Shown here piece by piece: positions 1-10,486 of a stretch of DNA of 64,000 nt. The first letter of the stretch is position 1. Each line of letters starts with the position of its first letter. Below the pieces are notes generated by a model, which did no database searches, was not told where the DNA came from, and saw only the letters and a list, made by a program, of their open reading frames with translations. The stretch covers positions 2,542,001 to 2,606,000 of the forward strand of contig NC_089566.1 of the NCBI RefSeq assembly GCF_040115645.1, read 5' to 3'. Source of the stretch: Euwallacea fornicatus (lineage: Eukaryota > Arthropoda > Insecta > Coleoptera > Curculionidae). The position numbers were made by a program, and so were the translations under genes.

Positions 1-520
1 CAACATTCTTATTACTTTCAAACTCATTCCCTACCCACTTATGAATCGACATTTTATGATTTTTATGTCTCATGGAACGATTTTTCACTTAGATTATTAC
101 GAGGTGAGTGAGAGATGAGAGTGAATGAATGTTCAGGGTTGTTCCTGAATTCCCATCTTAAGCCAAATTTATGCCGTTCCTCAGGCAATCGATCATCACC
201 AAAGAGAGCGGTTGTATTTATGAAACCGATATTTTTTACCCTGCGTTGGTTACTTTCAACGGACAATCTTATTACCATTAAACTCATTTCTTACTCGCTT
301 GCTAGTGGCTATTTGACGAGCCTTATTGATCGAAATACATTTTTGACCTGGAGTATTACGAGATGGAAGGTGAGTGTGAATGGATGTTTAGGGTGGTTTT
401 TGAATTTCTATCTTAAGCGGAACTCATTGCCGTCCTCAAGCCACCGGTCATCGTCAAAGACAGCTGTTGGACTTGTGAAACGCACATTTTTTTACCGGGA
501 TTGGTAACTTTCAACGTAAA
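1..520. repeat. Diverged tandem repeat, unit about 260 bp, two copies
   Basis: The block at 1-260 recurs at 261-520 with an offset of 260 bases. Matching landmarks are CTTATTAC at 8 and 268, the ATTACGAG stretch near 96 and 356, the ATCTTAAGC block near 152 and 411, and TTACTTTCAACG near the end of each unit. The copies differ by many substitutions and small indels, so the array is old. It starts at the window edge and probably continues to the left. No coding function is evident; the open frame across it (115-507) is a by-product of the duplication. Confidence 0.75.
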
Positions 521-3500
521 AAATCACTTGATAATCCCAATGGAATTTGACTAGTAGGACAGGACTTATGAATTATAAACTTTGTGTTACTCGTTGAAGT
601 CGAACGAAGATTTTCTCATAGTGCGAGCTAGAAAATCGAATCCCGGTCATTATTTCGCAATATCAACGAATTCTTGACAAATGGTGGATGACAGATACAA
701 CACGGGCGCGGATTAAAAATGGTGGTATCCAATATAGGGGTTGTCGACGGAATAAGCTTATTGTAAAACAACATTCCCGCAAACATATTGCTGAACCGTA
801 ATCTGGCCCGGGATAAATTCATCCCAAAAAAAACGTGGAATCATTGTTGTTTACGAAAAAGGGAGAGACCAGACCGGGTGTGGATTGCAGCCGAGTCATC
901 TTGCCTATGCAATCGCCCTCCGAGCGAAGAATGTAAACAAACCCATCACGGCCCCTATCAATACACCGACTGATCTGTTGTTTTGCTTTTTTCCTCTTGT
1001 TTTTCCCGTCTAGCCGGGAGATTTTTACTGTTATCCGGTGAAATTGCAAGCAGAGAAGCCCCTTTCGTGTTAAAAACTTCGAAATTCAATCAGGTCGAAC
1101 TTTTTCCCCATAATTAATAAATACTTAGATTAAATAATGCAGTATTTCAGATGCGCGCGTTTTTTGCAGACAGTGACGACACTGTATCGTAAAAGGTAAA
1201 TTCATTAATTAACGGGCAGTATATAAACTGTTGCCTTTTTCCTATAATTACCATTAGCGCACTAAAAGAGAGATGTATCTCTGCAGTGGACAAAGCTAAG
1301 AAAAATCTCGCAGGCCTTATCTTGCCTATTAGAGTATGTTGATGAACTTCTTGGTTTAACATACATACGTTTATGCGTTAACATTCCAGTTTTCATCGTT
1401 TTTCTTTTGTGCAATCCCAACGACCATTAAAATCATTCTTATCTGAGTACGAAGTTGCAGTTTAGTTCCCGTAGTCAATAAAGCCGCTCGTTACGCTTAA
1501 CTGCCATTCTTCAGCAGTAAACCTGTTTAAAAATTAATATTAAAATTTAATAATCTATTGATAAGAGATATTGTTTACACGGGGGTCCGAATCATGTATA
1601 TTAATTCGCCAGCATGTCGCTTTAGCAAACACTTGGTACGACATTGGCAGACAAGTAGTGTAAAAAAAAAAACAGCCGAATAACGTTCTTTCCTTTTCAA
1701 AATGAAATTTCATCTTAAGTGGAAAATGCGCATTTATTCCAATCAGTCACGCAACGAATCGAAAGAGTTTTTGGTGGTGCAGCGGTCGACGGATACGAAT
1801 TTAATAGCGTAAGTTAATGATTATTGCTATACCATAAAAAAGACACATTGTTCATGCATTTGGCATTCAGCCTTTCATCCCCCAACAGCAGGTCTCAGCA
1901 ATGAAAAATTACCACTGAAAATTGTTATTTATCATTCTTATTCAGTATGGAGTGATCGATCATTAATGAACAATTCAACATTGAAGTTACTTTTTGTTGT
2001 GCAGTCAACGGGAATTGAAAATTCACAATGTATTTGCATATAAGGGGGTTTTTACTTACATTGGGTGGGGTCTAACTTATTTGTCCTTAGAAGCGGACGC
2101 ACAGATGTCTGCCGTTCAACTGGACGTGTTATTTAATTTTTAGTTTGGAAATTGGGCCAGTAGGATAAAAAAAGATTTATTTTAGCAAAAATATTTTTAA
2201 GTTTTGTGGTTTCAGTCCTTTGAAGCAACTTCGGAGTCAGCCAGCTGACACATTTTTCTACATTAACGGGAGAAACGCGTTCAGTAAAGACTAAAACGGA
2301 ACTTTCTAGACCAAACATCATTTGTAAAATTGTTCTGTAATTTATATTTCATAAAGAACTATCTGGAGATTCAAAAAATTTGAAAAAGTTGGTTGCTCAA
2401 ATAGCATAAATGCAAACTCAGATGTTCCTTTCAGTTCTTTATTTGACCTATTTATGTCAAGTTTCATTCATTCCTTTACTTATTTATCACTGAAAAGCAG
2501 TTTTTTTGTAGAATTACTACTGACATGTTTTTTTTTTTTGTAATAACAGTGGTAAACGTGCTCACTTTCGCACTGCTTTTTTTTACATATATGTCTTCTG
2601 GGTGGAATTTTTCAATTTTACCAGAACTCCGTGGTACTTCCACCTTTGAGGATCCTGTAGATTTTGGCATACTGCTAATCAGTAAGTTATTATAGTACAA
2701 GTGGCGATTTTTATGACTCTTCGTTAAATTATGAAATGTTTAATTTTTAAATTCGGTAGAAAATATTGTAAAAACTTAATCGTCACGATCCGGAATAGAT
2801 AAAAGAATAATAAAAAAGTGTTTTATGAGACCACTTTCATATCTGCATACCTGAGACACATACCAAATTTTTATAGTACATTTAAAAATTTTGAATATTG
2901 CAGCCTGAAAATGAGTTTGTTTACATCCGTTATTCCTCTTTCTTTTCAAAAATTAAAAAAAGAAAATATTTTGAGTAAAATGTTAGGTAAAACACATGCG
3001 TTTTCAGTACAATTTTATCCAGAAATATACAGTTGTCCAACGCTATTGAAAGAAACCTATTTTGAAAAAATTATAATGTGTATAATTTTCATTCCCATTC
3101 AGTTTTTAAATTACGCATGCAACAGCTTTAGCTACCACACGTCTATCTTCTAGATATCTTCTTGGTGCGATCTATCCTTTTATCGGATAAATGAGTCAAA
3201 CATAATGCTAAATCTGAGTACTTCAGATCTAGTTAATTCACAGCTTGTTAGAATATAGATGCAACTGTTTATTACCACTTATTAAATCGATCTTCTTACT
3301 CTTGGAAACTTGACTTTGACTTGACATGGTATTTTTAGAAACAAACTTGTTAAGGCTTAATGAAATACGAAGATTTAATTTGTTAGCAACACAGGGACAA
3401 GATCGAGCAGTAAAGTTGATTTGCTGGTGTCTTTGAGATATTGGGGTTCAAATATTACGTTTTTCAAATTTTTAGTAGTTATAACCTCCAAACGGCTTAG

Positions 3501-4542
3501 GTTGAAAAGAAGGGATTTACACTCTCCTCTTTTCAAGATCTATCACGTGAAATATTTTTTAATAGTTGCACATCAGTCGAAATTATTAACTTTATTTTTC
3601 ATAACTTTATGTCTTGTATTTTCTTTATTAATGAAATTTGAAACAAACTAAAAATGTTGTCTTATAAATAATTTTAGGTAAAATCCTAATTGGTACTTGT
3701 TTGGTTCAAGGTTATTTGAAAAATTTATCATTTAAGGACCTCCTTGCATTTCCACTATTGCACGATTCATAAAAAGAAGTGTTTAGTTTTGTAGCTTCAC
3801 TTTAATAGTTGCTGCTTTATTTTTATGATGAAAAACAACCGTTATTCTCGCATGTAGTTAAAAAAAGTTGTCTTTTACCTCATTAATAATGGTCTCCAGA
3901 GGAGAAAAGTGCCAGCTTTTATGACCACAAGGTACAGGTTTTTAACGTTTGAGAATTTTCATTAACGGGAAAAATACAACTGAAATTTCGCTATATAATT
4001 ATGTACATAAAATGTGTGATATATGTACGTGAAAATATCAAAATTACTTTAAATTGCGATAAACTTCAAATTATTTAAAAAAGCTTAAGTTTTAGGTATT
4101 CGAAACCTTACTAAAACAGACGCTTATTTTGATCGGAGAATCGAAAAATGCAATAATGTACAGGGCATTCCATTGAAAACGACATAACTTAAATACTTTT
4201 TAATTTTTTGGAATGCCTTGTATCTTATGAAAATAATTTTAAAAAATAACCATGATAGAACCCCGTATAGCTCAAAAGTGAAACTTTTTGAAAACATCGT
4301 ATTGTGACCACAATATTCCGTGCTGCATAGCGTGAATAACCCTGTATAATTATTGAACTCCCGAAGGTTCTTACAGTCCGATACCCCCGACAATAGTTTT
4401 AAAATTAGGATTTCCTAATTTATTTTGTCTCACAACAATTTGTTTTTGTGTTTCGTTTATGTTTATAAATATTAATGTAGCCCGCACTTTAAACGAATTT
4501 GTTCTATTTTTGGACACAATAAAGGTGAGAGAAAAGGAATCA
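521..4542. other. AT-rich stretch without recognisable gene
   Basis: Apart from the small hairpin element at 4159-4222, this stretch shows only short open frames with no family resemblance, homopolymer A/T runs and no convincing splice-bounded coding segment. It is intergenic, or a far 5' intron of FoxP if an untranslated leader exon lies off the left edge. Confidence 0.5.
4159..4222. mobile_element. Minimal hairpin with transposon-like ends
   Basis: TACAGGGCATTCCA at 4159-4172 is mirrored by TGGAATGCCTTGTA at 4209-4222, with one mismatch in 14 bases and a 36-base AT-rich loop. The outer TACAGGGC matches the ends of the larger foldback elements in the window. It is probably a very short deletion derivative, or a pair of ends left after loss of the interior. 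Confidence 0.5.
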
Positions 4543-4555
4543 TACAGGGTGCCCC
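4543..4555 (+). repeat. Solo transposon-end motif
   Basis: TACAGGGTGCCCC is one of many copies of the TACAGGGTG-type terminal motif seen in the window. No partner end was found nearby; the nearest coding remnants are the DUF4817-like fragments at 5.6-6.6 kb. Confidence 0.4.
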
Positions 4556-5583
4556 ACGATTAATGCCATTTTTTTTGTATAATTAATAAGAAATGACCTC
4601 ATTTCTCTATATTCAAAAGTTATGTCAAAGTTTCTTTTCGAGTTTTCTGAAAGTAAAAAAAATAAATAATTGTGCATAAACACATTCAGGTTATTGGCAA
4701 ATTACGACTTTTTCTAAGCACATGTTACAAATCACTAATTGAAGAGTGCACCGAATAATTAAAATGTAAATACCTAGAAGATGGACAGTCGGACAGCGGC
4801 CATGAGGTAAAGCGTTTGTACATATTAAGATTGGCACAATCAATTTTGTTACTCCTGAAATGAGGGAAAGTGCCGTCGACGGCGACCTTATTAACGATAC
4901 GAATTTTTTTTGCGATTAAAAAAAAAACAAAAAGAATGTTTAAACAACATATAAAAACAATTTTAAATTCGAACCCCATGCGGTTTCCTTATTGATTCAG
5001 GTAAATTTGGCGAAACCTTGATATTTGCCACAAGAAATCTGCGGTTCGGCTATACGCGCACCATTAATTATTCGACGCTCTGCGTGTGCATACAGAGTGT
5101 TCAATGACGAGGGCAAAAATACCGAACGTCTCCGACCGGGGGTCCGATTTTCAATAGTTCAAGAAATATTTAGGTTTTTTTTTTTTTTAATGACATCGTT
5201 ACATGTTTACTAAAATTGCGACTTCAATGGCAAAAACTATCCATAGCAAAAAAACAGCAGTTAGACTGTGCTTCGTCATTGCCTGACAACCAAGTGAATG
5301 TCACAAATGGCTCGTTTTTATTATTTGTTGCTCACACAATTAAGAAAAACCATCTCTGAGAAGTAAAGCCTTTTGGAGAGAGAAAAAAACAAGTAATATT
5401 TTCTTTGCGGTTAAACAAACTGCTATTTAATTGCATTTAATGGATACCCGAAGTACAAGAAAGTGAATTGTCTTGTTTGTTTACAGATTACAGGTACAGG
5501 CTATAAATCTAGTTGGTATGTAGTGCTCAATGTTTTTTTAATGTTGTTTAGTAAAAAGCATTCTGAGACAAAAGTGTTTAACG

Positions 5584-5841
5584 ATGTTTACTAAGCGAGA
5601 ACGTACTAATGTTGTTTTTATTTATGGCCTTTTGGTTGCGCTTGAAGCTGTTATGGGTGCACCGTTATGTAAGACTGATAGAGAACTAAATTGGTCACGT
5701 CGAATATCAAATCTAACTTACATCGGTCTAAAGAAGATTCAATGTGTCGTTGAGACGGTGTTATTGTTACATATCACTTCAAGCAAAGCCAGAATAAATA
5801 AAAAAACACTTATATATAGGGTGTCCCATTTAAAGCTGTGA
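5584..5841 (+). pseudogene. Possible degenerate DUF4817-like fragment
   Basis: An 85-codon open frame begins with MFTKRERTNVVFIYG, which resembles the first helix of the DUF4817 helix-turn-helix found at the N-terminus of some insect transposases (pattern: charged residues, then a hydrophobic run ending in YG). The rest, including TDRELNWSRR, fits only loosely, and the frame runs into the TATAGGGTGTCCC end motif at 5815. It could equally be a chance frame. If real, it is a second, older copy of the domain seen at 6345-6578. Confidence 0.25.
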
Positions 5842-6580
5842 ACGAAGATCGCTCAAAACCGGTGCATTATGTTAAAAAAAAAATGTTCCAAATAAAAGTT
5901 ATCCGTTAAGGAGGGGGACATGGCATGAGGATAGTGACTTTCGGCCAAGGCGTCATTTTAAGGTCATTTCAAGGATGACTTTTTTAATACAAGCGACAGC
6001 CCCGTATTTCTTCTAGATCCTCGTAGACCCTTAAAAAATGAATTTATTTCATTTGAACAATTCTCTTATCAGAAGTTTTGCTGCAGAGATTTTCTTGCTT
6101 TTTGCCCATTTTTTGAGACAGTCAAAGTTATTGCATTTTTTTTTCTAAAAGAGTTTTGCAGTGCATATCCTGTTTGTACCTCATGACAATCCTTCGATCT
6201 ATTAAAAAAAAATTCTTAAATTTCCTCTTATTAGAGTCTAGCTTATGACCAGGACCGCAGGAAATCGATGTTCTTATTTCGAAAATTAATCTAATTGTTT
6301 TGTGCGAAATTATTCAAAAATTACCCTTTTCAATCCAAAATCCAATGGATCGCTGCACGTTGGACGAAAGACTGGAAATGGTTTTTGTTCATGGAGAGAC
6401 TGGAAGGAGTATCAGTCCGGCAGTAGAACTTTATGCTGAAAGATTTCCGGATGAAAGAGTTCTCTGTTGGACAAGTTTGACACACAGTGTTAAAAAAATT
6501 TCAAAGAAACTAGAACGTTGCAAACCTCTGGTTCCATACCACACTTTGAACTTACAAAATGCACAAGTCTCACGTTAAAT
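5815..6580 (+). mobile_element. Truncated Tc1/mariner-related transposon, 5' part
   Basis: The left end reads TATAGGGTGTCCC at 5815-5827. It is followed by about 510 bases of non-coding leader and then the start of a transposase-like frame at 6345. The element breaks off soon after, near 6580, and no right-hand end or catalytic domain follows. The next recognisable sequence is an unrelated piggyBac-like remnant on the opposite strand. The link between the end motif and the coding fragment is inferred from their spacing and orientation. Confidence 0.45.
6345..6578 (+). pseudogene. DUF4817-like helix-turn-helix, transposase N-terminus fragment
   Basis: The frame from the ATG at 6345 reads MDRCTLDERLEMVFVHGE, then AVELYAERFPDERV. 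The pattern of acidic/hydrophobic helix, HGE turn and AxxLYAERFPxER is typical of the DNA-binding DUF4817 domain at the N-terminus of certain insect Tc1/mariner-related transposases. About 78 codons remain before the stop; a full transposase would be roughly 300-400 residues, so this is a fragment without the DDE/D catalytic part. Family assignment is by pattern only. In its host role it would bind the element's own ends; here it is surely inactive. Confidence 0.55.
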
Positions 6581-6739
6581 TGTTTAAAGAAGACACATTT
6601 TTTCCATCATGCCTGACTAATTTGATGATGCTCAATCCTCATTACTTCAATCATTAGCTTTTTACAAAACTGCATTTTTCAAATTCGGTTGGGCATTATT
6701 ATGCCAATGAAGGAGGTTTATCTGTCTACAAGATAGAGT

Positions 6740-7670
6740 GTCAATTAAAGGAATTCATGTAAAATGTCGGCCTGGATAAGAAGAAAGTCCTATCGCCAAC
6801 GTATCAGTATGCATCAAAACCGTTCGACCGCCTACATCCATTTTTCCAGGTGTCGGAGTAAGACTAATTCCAGAAATGTTCCGTTTTTTTTTTTCACAAA
6901 GACAAACCTCCAATGAAATACTTCTTGGGGTCAGAGCCCCAAAGATTTTTAAACCCACTAGATTGAGTTTTTCTTCAAATATATTGTCTCATGTGCACTT
7001 TTCCGTAGAACGGAATAATTTCTTCATCAATTCAAAGTGCTTTGGTTCGTTGATTTCTATCGTGTCTATGCGGCATATTCGGCAACGGTCGAGCATTCCG
7101 AAATTTGTGCACAGCCCTGGCTTTTTTCGGAACGTTCCAAGATTCTGAAATTTTCATCGTGAACGCAGCAGGAAATCATATTCAGAAATGTTGTAAGAAA
7201 TTATCCTATTGATGTTGGTACTTTGGCCTCTCGTGCCCAAAAGTGAAAGATTCTTAGTGATCTATATACGCATCGGCATGAAGGGCCCAAAAATAATTTT
7301 TATTTCCTTTGAAGGTGTGTTAACGGAGCCACCTCTTGTAGAAACCTCGCGCATTATTTCTAAATAGGGCAAAGTTTTCGAGCAAAATATCTCGAATATA
7401 TTTTTTAAAGCACACATCTGCTTTCTCGAGAACACATGGTTTCTTGACTAATTATCTGTTAGATAATGCGCTCGTGGCTCACCACCGGGTGAAAAATCAT
7501 TACTCCGCCGTGAGATTCTTCCTCATCACGTTGGTTCAAAAAAAGATCATCATCTGCGTCACTAACTGGTGAAAGTTGGTCAATATCTCAATTGTCCAGT
7601 TACAAATTATCAACGATATCTTGCAGTTCCTTCTGCGCCAAGGGCACGGAAAAGAAGATTTTTTGTCTCA
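6740..7670 (-). pseudogene. piggyBac-like transposase pseudogene
   Basis: Read on the - strand from about 7670 down, the broken frames give ELQDIVDNL and an acidic patch (SDADDD, DEEESHGG), then SVNTPSKEIKIIFGPFM, later EKLNLVGLKIFG, and finally GGRTVLMHTDTLAIGLSSY. The order matches piggyBac-type (DDE_Tnp_1_7) transposases: an acidic N-terminus, the SxNTxxEEIxxFxGxxM helix, the KPHKxGxK-like core and the GRTLYTDNxYTS block. At least four frame changes and several stops separate these blocks, and the normally conserved catalytic context is eroded. It is therefore an old, dead copy. No TTAA-flanked ends were located. It lies directly downstream of the truncated DUF4817-type element. Confidence 0.6.
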
Positions 7671-8289
7671 AAAAGGTTGAAATTGTAAATATCTAACTTA
7701 TCTCCGCCGATGCGTTAACAAATATCCGGTTCCAAGTAATTTTCCTTTCTTTTCAACCAAATCAGGACGTATCACTCACGATATTTGGGGTCTGAAGAGG
7801 GTGTACAAGATTTTCAAAAATTAAGAAAAAAGACTGGACGTAAGTTTACATAAAGCCTCATATACGGGGAGTTGCAGTTTAAGATTTTTAACATTTCATA
7901 CATTCCTACAGTTTTTCGGACATCGAAGTTTGATTTAGAACATTACGGCCTAGCCACGTGCAGTTTTAAGGCGATTCCGAATATCTACAGGGTCGCCTTT
8001 TCTAATGTCAGGCCTGAAACTTTTGCGCCGGTTCCCGTTATTTTCTTCAAACTTAAACTTCTTTTTCATTAAGGAAGTTTTTACACATCTTGCCTCTAAC
8101 TGATATCTCCGGTCGTGTCCTAGACATTTTAAAAAAGCACCGAGTATCATTTTCCCATTAATTGACAGGGCAATCCCATTGAGCCCCTTCGATTTTTTTA
8201 TTCAGGTCCGAGTGCTCCAGATTTTCTGGTAAAATCCAGTTTTTTCGTTAATATTCTTCTTAGTTTAGAATTTTGTCCGCTCAAAGAAT

Positions 8290-8720
8290 TCCTAAGAATT
8301 TCGTCGAGCGTTCTGCGGTTCATCGAACGTGGCAGGAAATGCAGAGAATGGTTCGATATGCAGATGTCGCAGGAGCGGAGGATCGGACAGAGCGGTCACG
8401 TGCACCTTAAGCTGGGTCCATCTGAGACGCGGACGTGGATCCCTTCTTGACCGCTGCTGGGGCGTGTCGCAAGACCGCGCAGTCGCCACGTGGTTGGCTC
8501 CATGCGGGCCGCCCAGTCGCGAATCCGATCCGCTAAGGCCCGGCCCACGCAACAACACAACACATTTTGGTCTATTTTTTCTCTACAAAACAACAAAATA
8601 AAAGTCTTGAGATGCTGCGGATCTTGCGCCACAAACCTGGGCCTGCCCTTATTTCATTCGCCAGGCCGCGGTCAAGCCAATGCACAATGCTCCATCTCCT
8701 GCAGCTAAACCGAAACCAAA
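8290..8720. other. CpG-rich patch, possible promoter or untranslated exon
   Basis: This stretch is much richer in G+C and CpG than its surroundings and has overlapping open frames on both strands (for example 8329-8601 + and 8292-8558 -), as expected when stop codons are rare. None of the frames shows a recognisable domain. A promoter-proximal or untranslated leader exon is the main alternative to simple compositional fluctuation. There is no direct evidence for a transcript. Confidence 0.3.
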
Positions 8721-10474
8721 AATAAAAGGACCGACTCTCCTCCTGCTTGTCTCTTCGATCTTCACCGCCATGCACCGATTTATCTGATTTATTCCTTTAG
8801 CTACTTAAAACGGAAATCTCTTAGGTTGCCAACGCCGAATCTGTTTTTCTTTATTTATTTTTTTTTTATGTATTCGAAACACGCAAACAATCTCACTTTA
8901 ATCAGCTGCTTTACGAGCCGATTTAACGTCTCTGCAGGTACTGCCGTCAGCAGTTTAATTGGAAGAACGACTATAGTATTTTCCTCGTAAAATCCAGCTG
9001 AGATAATAAATGATCCAGCTTTGACCTACCCCAGTAAAAATTATCGGGCATTTGCCAATTAATGGGGGAATGATCTTCAAAGGGGAGACTTTCGGGTTTT
9101 GTGGCACTAACAAGAGTGTGGATGAAGTTGAATTTCGTATTCTATTTCGTTGCCCGAGTTCTCCGTTACAATTCTCATTGAATCTTTGTGGGATCGTTTG
9201 TAATGTACAACTTCAAGCGAATCTCCGAAAAGAGAGGCGTGAAAACGTTCCAAGTAGTGTACATTATACCGTCTTTGTATTAGCATAAATATTTAGCTAT
9301 TCATATCACGGCACGAGGCAATATTTTTACAACGAAAGCTACGGTTATTTTTCAGTCGAAAAAACGTTATAATCATACTATCATCCCCTAATTTAGGCCT
9401 TCTTTTCCCCTTCACGCTCTGATAGCGGTTTATGTGGAAGAGCCAGCAGTCAACCTACTTTTTTTTAGACGAAGGTGTTCCAGAGGCGTAACTCGCAATT
9501 CCGACTACTTGAAACGAGCTCCAAAACTGCTTTATCTCGTCCCCCAATTTGTTATAAAATAGAAAAAATTGCATTTCTGCACCACGTCTTTATTATCGAC
9601 GATTTACGCATACGCCGATTAATTGCCAGTTAATTTGCGAACCGGCCCTGTGTACGTCAATGGAGACTAATTTAAACTTCTTTATTTTCCGCGCGGAGAT
9701 CCCTCTGATGCCTGATCCTCTTAAAATTATATACGCTGTTGAAATGTGTTTAGTCGAGTGTGAACAGAGTCTTCGATAGGCCGTATTTGTAAATTTCAAA
9801 TTCTAATTAGTTCAAACTTACGGGTCCAAACACGTTAGAGAATAAACATTGAACTGAGGATAGCTGTTGCGAACAAATGTGTGAAAACAACGCCTTGAAA
9901 CAAATGACTGCTTCGCTGGGAACACTTTATCTACGCATGCGGGTGAAAAAGTGAGGTTAATCAAGTTGTTACAATAAACCGGATACGGAACAAAGATGAT
10001 GGGAGAGAATTAACAACCTAGAAGTAGTGGGAATTCTTTTTTAACTGTTGGTTTTATGTTTCGGATTTCGAACTACCTATATTCTATAAAATGCATAAAT
10101 ATGTAAAATCATGAAAATCATTTACCCGAAAAATACTTAGTAAGCATTGTTATTGTTGCCGCGGTCACGGCTTCATCCTTCTTAGCTTATTGTTATGTCT
10201 AGGGTTAGTCACTTTACAATGTAGCGTTGAAGCTGGGGTTAAAACGTAGGCACCTTGACTGGGGTCTGGCGATATGCATATCAACGTTTAAATTTTTCTG
10301 CAAAATGTGACAGATAAAGTTCGAATTGAAGCGAGGTTTGACAATAATGAATCATTTCATAAAACGTATTTATGGAGATATTATAAAATCAAAAGCATAA
10401 TTTAAAAAAAAAATGATATTTAACTTTGACAACAATCATCAGCACAGTCCAAATAAACAATTGCTAGTGTTTTG

Positions 10475-10486
10475 TGCGCATGCGCA
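10475..10486. promoter_or_regulatory. NRF1/Ewg-type palindromic site
   Basis: TGCGCATGCGCA is the canonical palindromic binding site of the NRF1 family (Erect wing in Drosophila). It sits in an AT-rich setting about 12.3 kb upstream of the first FoxP coding exon. A related ACGCATGCGCGT lies at 15255-15266. Binding is not demonstrated. Confidence 0.4.
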
